In this document: one piece after another, positions 1 through 11,136 of the stretch
How the letters are laid out: each line of letters opens with the position of its first letter
Position numbering within the stretch: the first letter of the stretch is position 1
Source: Phallusia mammillata
Lineage: Eukaryota > Chordata > Ascidiacea > Phlebobranchia > Ascidiidae
Reading direction: 5' to 3'
DNA length: 64,000 nucleotides
NCBI GenBank assembly: GCA_003260075.1
Contig: QLIY01000096.1
Coordinates: forward strand, 96,795-160,794
Notes under the pieces: model-generated
Told to the model about the DNA's origin: nothing
The model's input: only the letters and a program-made list of their open reading frames with translations
Databases searched by the model: none
Made by a program: the position numbers and the translations under genes

Positions 1-3000
1 GGAACTCTACTGTCTGGAACATGGAATTGACAAAAGTGGGATGATGGAAACGGCCCAATCGAACAAAAAGGACGACTCATTCAGCACTTTCTTCAGCGAA
101 ACTGGTTCTGGAAAACACGTTCCCAGAACCATATTCGTCGATCTGGAGCCAACCGTAGTGGGTAAGTGGGATGCAACATACAAACCGAAAAATATAATAC
201 AGTAAACAGGATTCGGTTAATCCGGTTCTTCGCCTAATTCGGACAAAAACTTGAGGTACAAATGATTTGTAATGTGGTAAAGCTTCAACCAATCGACGTT
301 GGTTAATCCGGTTCTTCGCTTAAACTGGACAATTTTTTGAGTTCAAACGGAAATTTACTGTATAAAAGAGTATCAAAATTGGTTTGGTACAATGGCAGAA
401 GGTGTTATTTGGTAGTCTTTAACCCCCCACCCCCCTTTTTTGAATTTTTTCTTCAATACATTTCTAAACCAGTACGCATATATTTGTTTAAACGTGGCTT
501 TACTACATTCCATGGTAATAGTCTGTGGAACTCTTCACACTGTGAAGCTGTAGTCTTCAATACACAAAGAATATTAGAACCTGCTTCTTCGAAGCTAAAG
601 TCATAGTAACTTATCTAAAGTTCGTGCGGATAATTGAACCGTTTAATATGCATTGTAGTTACATTTAGGTCTTTATGACAACCTTATACTGTCAAAAAGA
701 CATCAATTAGCCTTGTCAGGTTGTTATGTATTTCTGCAACAGCTATACTAACAGTCCAAATAAATAATCCAACATAATCCCCTTCACAGATGAGATACGG
801 ACCGGGGAATTTCGGGCTCTCTTCCATCCGGAGCAAATGATAACAGGAAAGGAAGATGCGGCTAATAATTACGCCAGGGGACATTATACCGTCGGTAAGT
901 GGTTGTTGGCTTATAGGATTATGAGACAAATAGGACGCAAATTAAATACACAGTACGTCAAGCCCATTGAGGGCATTATACCGAATCAAGCCGGTTTTGC
1001 AAGCATTCCCATATGGCAAGGTGAAGACTAGAAAAATCTAGACTGCGGTGGGATTCGAACCTACGACAAGAGCCTTTTTAGGGACTCAAGCACTACTAAC
1101 TGGGATACACAGGCTCTGAGGTGAGCCCGCCGAAAGTCGAATCACAAGCATCGTTGCATGCCCTGATCTCTGGTCTGCATGAACGCCTCGGGGCTGATCC
1201 CAGTATGAAAGTATAAAATGACATCTTAAAAATTCTAAGTAAATCCACAACGCAGAACGACCGACTGACTTTGAGAACCACTGAATTATAAACTACAAAC
1301 ATAACAATAAAAATCGACATTTCTTTGGCAGGAAAGGAGCAAATTGACCAAACTGTGGACAGAATCAGGAAGCTCGCCGACCAGTGTACCAGTTTGCAAG
1401 GTTTCCTTATTTTCCACTCATTCGGAGGAGGAACCGGATCAGGATTCGCATCTTTGCTCCTGGAACGACTTTCCATTGAGTATGGGAAGAAATCAAAGCT
1501 GGAATTTGCAGTGTACCCAGCACCAAGGGTAGGTTGAAGAGTTAGTCAAGTTAATTTTGGCCATTTTTTCCTCGCTTATATAATAGTTGCATCCAAATGA
1601 CCAATGTTTGAATACATTTGTCAGACTATTTATCTGGTCATGAAAAAAACTGGCTTCTCATACAAACACAACTCAAGCACTAAAAAGCTAGCTTTTACCC
1701 AAACAAAAACAACTAAAGCAAAAAAAATGTGACATTACAGCACATTTAGAAGCGTAGAAAGGGTTTTATCAAAGCAGCATTAACCCTAATGCATTATTCC
1801 TTCTCTGCAGATCTCAACGGCAGTTGTAGAGCCTTACAACTCAGTTCTCACAACTCACACAACCCTCGAGCACACAGACTGTGCATTTATGGTTGACAAC
1901 GAAGCAATCTACGAAATTTGCATGAAGAAACTTGGCGTAGAACGACCCAACTACTCCAACCTTAACCATCTAATTGCCCAAGTCGTTTCATCCATTACCG
2001 CGTCTTTACGCTTCTCAGGCTCTCTTAACGTCGATCTCACTGAGTTCCAAACCAACTTGGTACCGTATCCTAGAATCCATTTTCCTCTCACGACGTACGC
2101 TCCCGTGATATCAGCCGAGAAAGCCTATCACGAGCAATTCACCGTGAGCGATATCACGAGCGCGTGTTTCGAGCCAGAAAACCAGATGGTAAAGTGCGAC
2201 CCACGTACTGGAAAATATATGGCTTGCTGTATGTTGTACAGAGGTGATGTTGTGCCGAAGGATGTGAATGTGGCTATTTCCAACATAAAAAACAAACGAA
2301 CCATTCAGGTAAAAGGAAAAAATAGGCATGGTCCTCTAAAGTAGTACTGCGATCCGCCGAGTTTTCTTCCAGAATTATTACACAAACGTACAAATATGTC
2401 TCAATTGGGGCGTCTACATCAGGCTAATGACACACTATTAACACAAACGTTCTTATTAGACCATACAGGATGCAAAAGGGGGAAAACTGGTTCAAACACA
2501 GTGCTTAAACGATGAAAAAACTGTAGTTCGATGATTTGCTTGTGTTTCTGCTATTTTTGCAGTTTTCGCATGTTTTGGGTAGTCACGAACACTTAGTAGT
2601 ATGTCCGTTAATTAAGAAACGTTAACCTATCTTGGTAACCAAAACCAACTACGAAATCCTAAAAATAATACTAAGTTTACTCTATAAACGTAGCGCTGCC
2701 ACCTTCCACTAACTGTAAAATAGCCTTTAAGAGTGTTACTTTTAAACAGCCATTATGCTTTTATTAAAAGCCTTAATAAGTTAACTGTTCCAGCTTGTAC
2801 AAGTCTATAGATGGCTCCACTGTTTGCACACATAAAGTTTAAATTGAGTTCGATTGTAATTTTAGTAGCATAACATTCTGTTTTTACTCGCAGTTCGTAG
2901 ACTGGTGCCCGACCGGTTTTAAAGTTGGAATAAACTCTCAGCCACCCACCATGGTTCCGGGTAGCGACATGACTGCTGTGCCACGCGCTCTGTGCATGCT

Positions 3001-4425
3001 CAGCAACACAACTGCCATTGCGGAAGCCTGGTCGAGACTCAACCATAAATTTCAACTGATGTACGACAAGAGAGCTTTCGTCCATTGGTAAGTAAAGACT
3101 TTAAGGAATCAAACAGTTTCAATCTCTTTTGTGCAAACCAGAGTTTTAACCGGGCCCAAACAAGAAACAATAAACAAGAAGCCCGGGCCTAACTCGAATC
3201 GTTTTTGAGAAGCCCGTTTAGGCCCGTAAGTTTGATTGACAGGCCTATAGCAAAGCATACATACACAATAGACAATAAGTCAAAAATAAACAATGGCCTA
3301 AACAAGACGATGGGCATTAGGTTATATCCGGCAACTAGCTACTTAGCTTGGTAATTTATATCTTTTAAAAACATGCAGACACAGAATGACCGAATCAAGC
3401 CTTTTCTTGTGAACATTTCAAAGTAAATTTTGGCGGTTTAGAAGTCAACTTAATAGAATGCTATTTTGCATTTGGTTTACTTAACAAAAAGACAAGACCC
3501 TATAAAACGCAAAATCCCGTATAAACGCAAACCCTATATTTGCGCAAAATTAATTTGGATACAAACAGCCCTGCTAAAATTCTGACTGTGATTCATGCAG
3601 AATGCGGATGTTCCGCAAATTAAACTAATTTCAAAGCTTTAAATTTTGCTGGTTAGTAAAACGATGTGATCACAGAATTTCTAACCGATTAAACCGAACG
3701 CAAAAAGTTATATGACTCATTTGGGACAGTATTGTTTAGTTCGAAAGGAAGCTCGTCATCCTATTGTCAGTTCATGCAGCGCTATTTACCTTTTAAACTT
3801 AAAAGCCACTGTCCGGTATATGCAAAGACTAATCAATGAAAAACATAAAAACAAACTGGAAAAGTTTGGAGATTGCCAGTCTATTGGACGCTAAAAACAA
3901 AACACGCCAAAAATGTTGTGGCAAGTTTCCCAAAAAGCTTGTCCCAGAGCCAATAAGTTTGACAGCAAAATGAGCTAATCAATATCGGCTACACTTACAT
4001 CGCCTGTTTCTCAACCGTATACTGACCTACACCGTTGCAATATATTGCCATGTCTTGAATTCAGACAAGCATAAAATTGTTAAGGATTTCTATTGGTACG
4101 TACCATTACACCACTACAAGCTTATAATGTTTATAACCAGCTCTGTCATTTGTCATAACCACTCATAAGATATTGTGGTCAAAATGGATACGATCTAAGA
4201 AGTCTTTAACACATTTGAAACCGTCAAGCTTCACCTTAACGCACCTATTTGCGGAAAACACATTAACCATTTCGTCAATAACACAGGTATGTCGGCGAAG
4301 GAATGGAGGAGGGAGAGTTTAGTGAAGCCAAAGAAGATCTCGACGCGTTGGAGAAAGATTACGAAGAGGTGGGAACTGAGACTCAAGACGAAGCAGGGGA
4401 AAATGAAGAAGATTTCGAATACTAA
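1..4425 (+). CDS. TUBA: Alpha-tubulin, 5'-truncated by the window edge
   Basis: This encodes an alpha-tubulin, the GTP-binding partner of beta-tubulin in microtubules. Exons read at 1..161 (partial), 790..894, 1332..1528, 1811..2308, 2894..3087 and 4287..4425 (TAA at 4423), all GT-AG with matching phases. The window enters at about residue 22; the total would be about 451 residues, the usual family length. Visible family marks are the GGGTGSG nucleotide-binding loop in exon 3, the [10 protein letters not shown] segment with the catalytic glutamate in exon 4, and an acidic tail ending EDFEY, so the C-terminal tyrosine is present. The luminal loop that normally carries acetylatable Lys40 is divergent (METAQSNKK replaces the MPSDKTIGGG context), and many positions differ from the usual ubiquitous alpha-tubulins, so this looks like a specialised paralogue. 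A polyadenylation signal follows at 4680. Confidence 0.95.
1036..1125 (-). repeat. tRNA-derived SINE fragment in alpha-tubulin intron 2
   Basis: Read on the minus strand, this stretch holds a GGTTCGAATCCC B-box/T-loop block preceded by a degenerate anticodon arm (GAGTC and GGCTC arms around an 8-base loop). The cloverleaf is imperfect, so it is more likely a tRNA-derived SINE relic than a functional tRNA. Confidence 0.4.
3170..3430. repeat. Dispersed repeat family A, copy 1 (alpha-tubulin intron 5)
   Basis: The stretch shares ordered blocks with 33170..33500, for example TTTAGGCCCG, AAGTTTGATTGACAGGC and the CAACT-GCTAC-TAAGCT-like region, with similar spacing. A more diverged copy lies at 39541..39740. 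No coding potential or terminal inverted repeats are evident; it may be a SINE or MITE remnant. Confidence 0.55.
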
Positions 4426-4679
4426 TAACAAAGAGGTTCATCTACAGTTAGGAACAGTTCTATGTAATGGACTGCAAAGTCTCATCATTATACCAAACTG
4501 TTGTTACCATACCATCTATCAACATCGAAATCTAAGCATCACTTTTTCAACATTTTGAAAGAAATACTGGCGGTGTAGATGTAGAGAAAAAGCTATTTTA
4601 AGACTAATTTATATTTTCACACCGCTATCTTCAAGATAGGTGAACTTTTTCTGCATACAAATATATGCAACAAATGTGC

Positions 4680-4685
4680 AATAAA
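4680..4685 (+). terminator. Polyadenylation signal of the alpha-tubulin gene
   Basis: AATAAA lies 255 bases after the alpha-tubulin stop codon in AT-rich DNA, a plausible 3' UTR length. No transcript evidence is available from sequence alone. Confidence 0.5.
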
Positions 4686-5924
4686 CATTGTAAAAGATAC
4701 AAACAATATGCAAAAAATATAAAATTTTAGTGACGTGAATTATGTTCTAAATTAAACAGTGTTGTTGTTTTGCATAGTGTTGTGTTGTGTATGCAATTTC
4801 TTATTTTTCTGTGTAAATATTGTACATACATTGTAGTCTGCACAAATTGTGTTCATCCTTGTCTTTTATTTAACCCCTAACAACGTCGGCCTTTATTTAT
4901 GCGCTGCCTGTTCAATTGTTCCATTTGACTGGTTAAACTTTGTGTTACCCGCATATACGGAGATTGGCGTATTAAAATAACGTACATATGATATGTTTTG
5001 TGAGCAAGATTTGAATACATATTTAGTAAGTTATTTAGGTCCGAGAAAAATGCAATCATAAACGACAACTAGAACACACACTAAAAAGATCAGTACGCCA
5101 GTGTTATTTTGGAAGTTTCTGAAAACTGTTGTTACCTAAAGTCAAAGTTAATTTTACGCGGCTTTTCCGTTTTACAGAAGCCAGGAAATACACCAATATA
5201 TTTTACTTATTAGAAGTAAGTTAATAATCTAAGTAAAACGCTAAGGATGTTTTTTTGCGATTGCATCTGCATATGGTTTGGGGATTGTTGGCACAAAGTG
5301 TGGATTAAGTTTAGTAGAACAGATAGCGGATTAAGTTTACAAAACAACACAAAAAATAAACTAAACCAGCAACCCATGCCAAATATGCCTTGAAGGCCTT
5401 ATGAGGTCTATCACGACATTACGTTACCACAATCACGAAAAGCAGCAGAACGTGCCCAGTTTACTTTGTATATACTTGGTCATCAATGAAAACAAAAGTC
5501 TACAAGTTTAGTGGCTAGCCTTTGTACTATAAATCTTAGAAAAGCAAAAACATACCTTCAAATCAGCGATAACAATCTGACGTCACAGTTGACCGGTCAT
5601 TGCACGCATGAGTGGTTTGTGCACGTGCTCGAGCGAACGTTCACCGCAATGCTCAAGGGATTTGTTAGCGTCATGCTGAGGCAGCGATTTAAAAGTGAAA
5701 GCCCCACCTGTAAAAAAATAAAGATACACGTTGGAACTTCACTAACTTCATTTGGTTGCGAAATCAATGCTCATTGTGTTGCTGAAGTGGTCACGTAGAC
5801 CCTCTTACTGCCCAGTGTCCAGTCAATTGATCTGCCAGTCGATAATAAAGTTGTTGTTTTGTGTTGTTTGTAGGCAACTTAGTTGTGAAAAAGATCTATA
5901 AGTGTAACTAAATACGAGATTTTG

Positions 5925-6017
5925 CAGGCATTTCCAGATTCTGTGCCACTAGTGTAGTGTTTCTGTTCTGTTAAGTACCATTTTCATGCCCGGTTTTAAA
6001 ATTAATACAATACAATA
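5925..6017. repeat. Dispersed repeat family B, copy 1
   Basis: This block (ATTCTGTG-CACTA-GTGTAGTGTTTCTGT ... TACCATTTTCATGCCCG ... AAAATTAATACAATACAAT) is repeated almost word for word at 58486..58575, 52 kb away. It has no open frame and probably belongs to a dispersed non-autonomous element. Confidence 0.65.
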
Positions 6018-6476
6018 GGGGTTTTGGAACAGACAGTCAATGATAAAGATGTTGTTTTGTGTTGTTTGTAGACAACTTTGTGGAGTGTTTAAGTTTTGAT
6101 TTTGTGGCACACCATCTCTTTATATATCTTTAGTGGAAAACTGAGTAAAAGACTAATGTTTCTTTAAAAAAAGATCTTTATGTTTCACGAAATAGAGAGT
6201 TGGGGGCGGGGCTGTTTTGGTAACGAAACAGATCAAAATATGGCTCTAGCCTTGCACAATCGCATTTTCTGTACAGCCCTATAAAGATTTTTACAGTGCA
6301 AGTGGGCACCCTTAATGATCTCTTAGTGCATCAGTACTGTATATTGTTGCACATAGTTTGTGAATTACTGGCTTGCAATTCCTAACTGATACCTCTTGTA
6401 ATATTTTCTTTTGTTAAAATGTTCCATTATATTTGTGTAATTTTACTGGTTACAATCAATACCATGAGATTCTTTG

Positions 6477-6516
6477 CAGGTTTTGTGTTAATTACACTGT
6501 ACATAAGTGATAAAAG
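6477..6516 (+). promoter_or_regulatory. Splice acceptor in the BPNT1 5' leader (possible trans-splice site)
   Basis: TTCTTTGCAG ends at 6479, 37 bases upstream of the BPNT1 ATG. No upstream coding exon is seen. In tunicates such an unpaired acceptor is commonly used for spliced-leader addition, though a non-coding first exon is an equal possibility. Confidence 0.4.
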
Positions 6517-9500
6517 ATGGCAAGTGGACCTGTAATACATAGAGTGCTGGCTGCCTCTGTGCGAATTGCTGACAAAGCTGCAGAGCTTGTTAGACAAATT
6601 ATGACATCTGGTGATTTGGGAATTGTCGACAAGGTATGAGAATTGATATTGTAAGATTTCATTTACTGACATATGTTTAGTTCTTCATTGTTCAGTTATA
6701 GACCACTAATTATCCCTGATTATAGCAATTCAGGTTCAATTACAAGAAATATAAAGCCAGTTACAAACTTGAATATAAAGCCATTTGAACTATAACTTCT
6801 TAAGAGTGGTTTTCAAACTGTTTGGTGTAACCTGCTGTTCTTTATGTAGGGTGGTCAAAAGAATTTGCAAACAAAAGCCGACCGATCTGTCGAGAAATTA
6901 ATCAGGGCTTCTCTGATCTCCAAATTCCCTAAACTTGTCATTATTGGTGAAGAAGATGAGGGCTTGGACCCAAGTGCGGATGCGAAAGTGGACTTGGACC
7001 CAGAGGTCATGAAGATGGAATGCCCAGCCAACTATTCCACTGTTAATGAAGAAAATGTAAGCTTTTGCTAAACACCATATGTGATTTGTATCGAAACTGA
7101 TTTCTTTTGCATAGATCGTAGTATGGGTTGATCCATTGGATGGGACTGCAGAATTTACTGAAGGTATGTGGTATGCCATTTTTATAAATGTGCTAGAAAA
7201 AACAAACATGCGAAATGTGTGTGAATGCAGGTTTCAATAGGTGTATGTAGTTTGAACATAAACAGACAAGGATTCTTGTCATCTCCCAAAAAATATTGCA
7301 AATCTTTAAAATGCAAACAAGCATGATTTAGTTGACAAGTTAAAACGTCGCAACCAAAAAGGAATTTTAAAACTTGAGGAACAAATTTACTAAGCTTGCA
7401 CATGTGCTTTGTAAATAGACACATTGCTTTGGGAGTAAGTGAAAGTGTTTTGGATTGTTAAGTAAGGAACTTGTCGATAAAGGTTGGAAACCACTGCCAT
7501 AAGATATCAAGCATTACCTAAAACAGTGTGGTCCAACTTTATTTTGTTGCAGGCCATTAAAAATCGTTAACTTACTTCGCATGCCAAGGTCTGAAATTTT
7601 CGCAGGTAAAACTTGTTTTCTGGCACAAACATCAGGGTGACTATACACTGTTTTTAATCAATGGATAATTTTATTTTGTATCTTTTATAGTTATATACCA
7701 AGTAGCAGCCGTTACAAACATTCAGTTTCTACTCTGGTGCAAAAAATGCCCAAACGGTTTGTTGATGCAAGAACCCTTTATTACACATAACAATGTCCGG
7801 TCATGCGTCACAATAGGATATTTTACAGCATTTTGTGTTGCTTAATTATCACATTTTAAAAAATTGAAAACAAAAATTATAGTTGTCATTAAAACGTTGG
7901 ACGTTCGCGGGCCAACAAAAAGATCTCGCAGGCCACAATTGGCCCGCGGGCCTGCAGTTGGACCACGCTGACCTAAAACATGTATGCCTTTGTTGATGGA
8001 ACTTAAAAACATTTACATGTATGCAGGTCTTCTTGATCATGTTACAATCCTGATTGGGTTGGCTGTCAATGGAAAGGCTGTGGGTGGGGTTGTTAACCAA
8101 CCATTTTACAATTACCAATCCGGATCTCAGGTGTGCCAAGGATGTTAGTAAAATATTAACTTGTGTTTACTTTATGAGATTGTGTGCTAGTCTGTGACAT
8201 ACAGGTGCCCCAAGTCCAACATGCTACATAGTAATTTCAAAGCACATATTTACTTAGTTAATTCCCATGTAAGTGAAAATAAAGCTTAGATTTGGTACGA
8301 AATTGTCAACTACTGATGTTTATTTGTATATGAAATTACAATAAACATTTAATAATAAATTTTAGTCCCAGCTCGGCCGGTCGATTTGGGGCCTAATGGG
8401 TCTTGGGGCATTTGGTTGGAACCGGGCGGAGCCTCCAACTGGCAGAAGAATTCTAATTACCACAAGATCCCACTCCAACAAACTAGTTAACCTCTGCTTG
8501 GAAAGTATGTCACCAACTGCTGTAGAAAGACAAGGAGGTGCCGGCAACAAGGTAAGTTAATGCCAGGCTCATTGCAATATGGCTGTGTCCAATATAAAGC
8601 ACAAGAAGTGCTTTGTCCAGGCATTGTTGGTTATAGGTGTATGGCCATATGAAATTTTGGCAGAGTTAATAGAGAAAATAAACAAAAGTCATACTAAAAC
8701 TTTCACAAGCATCTCATAAGTTTAGGTGAGCAAACATATGTCAAGCAATTGGGCTTTGAAAAGATTACTTGGTACACAGTAGTAAAAGTGAGAGATAAAC
8801 AAATGACCAGTGATAAAAATAAGACTCTGTAATCACCATAAACATGTTGACGTGACCACTGGCTTTTACACTGGACACACCTGGTAACCTGAGAATGCCT
8901 TGTTGTGAATCCTTTGTACAATAGTGACATTTTATTGTTTGTCTTTGCTTGGTTCCCATGTTTTTCAGAAAAAAATATTTTATTTCATTTACACACATTG
9001 TAGTTAAAAAGTTGTACATTGGCAATATTGGCGTAGCTGTCAGTTTAAATAATGTTTGATGTATGTACAAAGCACTAAATTTGTGTGGTAAGTATGTGTA
9101 GTGTTGTTGCCAGGCATATGTCACAAACTTTTCCATTTGCTCAACCAGCAACTCATCTTGACATTTCATTATCTGATGTAATGATGTCTCTTTCAGTTAC
9201 ATACAATTGCCAATTGAGCAAAAAGGAAAAGTAATAAATTGTTGTAGTGTTTGCTTTCAAAGCAGCATTAAATCCCAACCTTAATACAAAAAAAGTATTT
9301 TCTGTACATAAGTGCTTTTACATTTTACCAGGTCATCAGGGTAATTGAAGGTGAGGCTGATGCATATGTCTTTGCTTCACCTGGATGCAAAAAATGGGAC
9401 ACTTGTGCACCAGAAGCAATACTGTGTGCAATTGGCGGACAGCTTACTGATGTCCACGGTAACACCCCTTCCTATTTCTTATCTCATAAAGCATTAGTTT

Positions 9501-10043
9501 AATTCAAATTTGGCATTTTGTTTTCCTATATGCTGGTGTTCTAACAAGACTTTGGTATAGAGTCATAAGTCAAATCAAAACACTCACCCACTTTTAGTTA
9601 TGGTGAATGAAAATTGATTCAAGACCATTTCATAGTAGAAAAATTGTCATACAAAGTATTTCGATAATTAAAAACGGTAGTAAAAAGAAAGATTGAATTT
9701 GGCAAAGTGTTTCAATTAGACAAACTTCAAAAAAAATTATGATGGTGTTTAGTTAATGACGTCCGTTTAAAACTACAAGACAAGTTAGTTTCAACATTAT
9801 CATTTTCATCCAAAACATTGGATATTGGTTGATCCCAAACATACAACAAAAAAGCCCTAAATGATCATTTCCCCTTGTAATTGTTTCCTTTTCCTGTTTT
9901 CCCCTATATTTTCAGGAAAGAAAATTCAGTATGATGCTGATGTAAAATGGCCAAATCTTGGTGGTGTAATAGCAACATACAGAGAACATGATACTATCAT
10001 CAATCTAGTTCCTCAGGAAGTCAAGGATGCCTTACAAGGATAA
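6517..10043 (+). CDS. BPNT1: 3'(2'),5'-bisphosphate nucleotidase 1
   Basis: This enzyme of the inositol monophosphatase-like, lithium-inhibited family hydrolyses 3'-phosphoadenosine 5'-phosphate to AMP and phosphate, removing a by-product of sulfation in the cytosol. Seven exons join in phase: 6517..6633, 6850..7056, 7115..7163, 8027..8130, 8366..8551, 9332..9458 and 9916..10043, giving 305 residues against about 308 in vertebrates. Metal-site motifs are intact: GEED at residues 72-75, WVDPLDGT at 112-119 and the KKWDTCAPE segment with the Trp-Asp pair near 243-244. The start ATG opens [14 protein letters not shown], matching the family N-terminus, and lies 37 bases after a splice acceptor. 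Intron 3 hosts a hAT-like element (7524..7970). The gene is convergent with ORC1. Identification is firm. Confidence 0.96.
7524..7970. mobile_element. Non-autonomous hAT-like element in BPNT1 intron 3
   Basis: The 447-bp element starts CAGTGTGGTCCAACT and ends with its inverted counterpart AGTTGGACCACGCTG. It is flanked by an exact 8-bp duplication, ACCTAAAA, at 7516..7523 and 7971..7978. Eight-base duplications and CA(G) termini are the hallmark of hAT transposons. No transposase frame is inside. Confidence 0.85.
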
Positions 10044-10391
10044 GATATCCTTTTTGTTGCAAAGTGTTCTTTAACCCAATTTCATATTTGTTGTAATTTT
10101 CAATTTATATTGAGGTTTGTTTGGCGCACAGTGGTACCCTGGGTGTTGTACAACTACTTTGATAAATGTAGAAAATATTGTGTTTTTGAAAAAGGCTGTG
10201 CAATTTTGAAAGATACATTTCGAAAAGACCTCAGAAGCATGAATTGTGTGTATATGTGCAAAGTAAGATTGAACTTATGTGCATTCAGTGGTCATTCTTA
10301 CTGTATTGACAATATTGGGCAGGGAATCTTTTTGGTCCATTGATATTTTTCTGATGCAAGTATGATTGTCATTCATTTCAAGGTTGTTCCA

Positions 10392-10397
10392 AATAAA
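10392..10397 (+). terminator. Polyadenylation signal of BPNT1
   Basis: AATAAA sits 349 bases after the BPNT1 stop codon and is the first canonical signal in the convergent intergenic region. Confidence 0.5.
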
Positions 10398-10949
10398 TCC
10401 AGTTTATTAAGAAGTTTGTTTCTAAAATTACATTGCGAGTCTGTTTGTAGCCTATATCGCTGTTTTCTCACGGATAATAAGCTTAACTAGATATCGCTTT
10501 TATGGATGTGGAGAAAAGCTCCCTTTCCCTCCATTGGATGGGTCCCACTTGTTTTTAACCGATCGATCACATGTTGTTTTGACTTTTTGAACTTGTTATG
10601 GAATATCTCGCTGTACCAGTTTTGGGACTCATTGGTTTAAAGAAAGCAGTCACATTATTTTGTCATACATTAAAAAAACCTTTCTGATGAATGGTACTGC
10701 CATTTCAAAATACCTCTATGCAAACAAGCAAAATAATTAGGATAAGGTGGGCTAGGTGAAACAGAGCAACAAAAAAGGCCTTTGTTGTAACTAAACCCAT
10801 GTTTGTATGTCAAAATTGCCCTGTTTATGAAAGTAATAAACTGGCTTACTTGTAAACGATGCTCAGGCTATTCTATCTTGACTCTTTAGTCTCCACCTTG
10901 CAAATTAAAGCTGTAAAAATGTATTTCAAACTTAACACAAAACATATTT

Positions 10950-10955
10950 TTTATT
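10950..10955 (-). terminator. Polyadenylation signal of ORC1
   Basis: TTTATT on the plus strand, AATAAA on the minus strand, lies about 180 bases past the ORC1 stop codon, a plausible 3' UTR. Confidence 0.45.
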
Positions 10956-11136
10956 GCCTAATATCATAGAACTGTATAACGAACCCAAAGCAATATAACA
11001 CTAACTGCAGATAACATGCATATTTTGTGATATTAGGAAAAGCACTTGTCTAAAAATACGCTTACACAGCAGTAAGCAACAACGTAGCACATGATATTTT
11101 GCTAAAAATGTCACCTTCATAGCAAGCAAGAGCAGT

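Larger units (their letters stand above)
4426..6479. other. Intergenic region between alpha-tubulin and BPNT1
   Basis: About 2 kb with no convincing gene. It contains the tubulin polyadenylation signal, a short direct duplication (GATAA, AAG, TTGTTTTGTGTTGTTTGTAG at about 5840 and about 6041), and a block at 5925..6017 that recurs near 58486. An open frame at 5511..5798 has no recognisable domain or splice context, so I do not call it. Confidence 0.6.
10044..11136. other. Convergent intergenic region between BPNT1 and ORC1
   Basis: About 1.1 kb holding the 3' UTRs of two convergent genes, with one plus-strand polyadenylation signal (10392) and one minus-strand signal (10950..10955). No gene is apparent. 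Confidence 0.6.
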
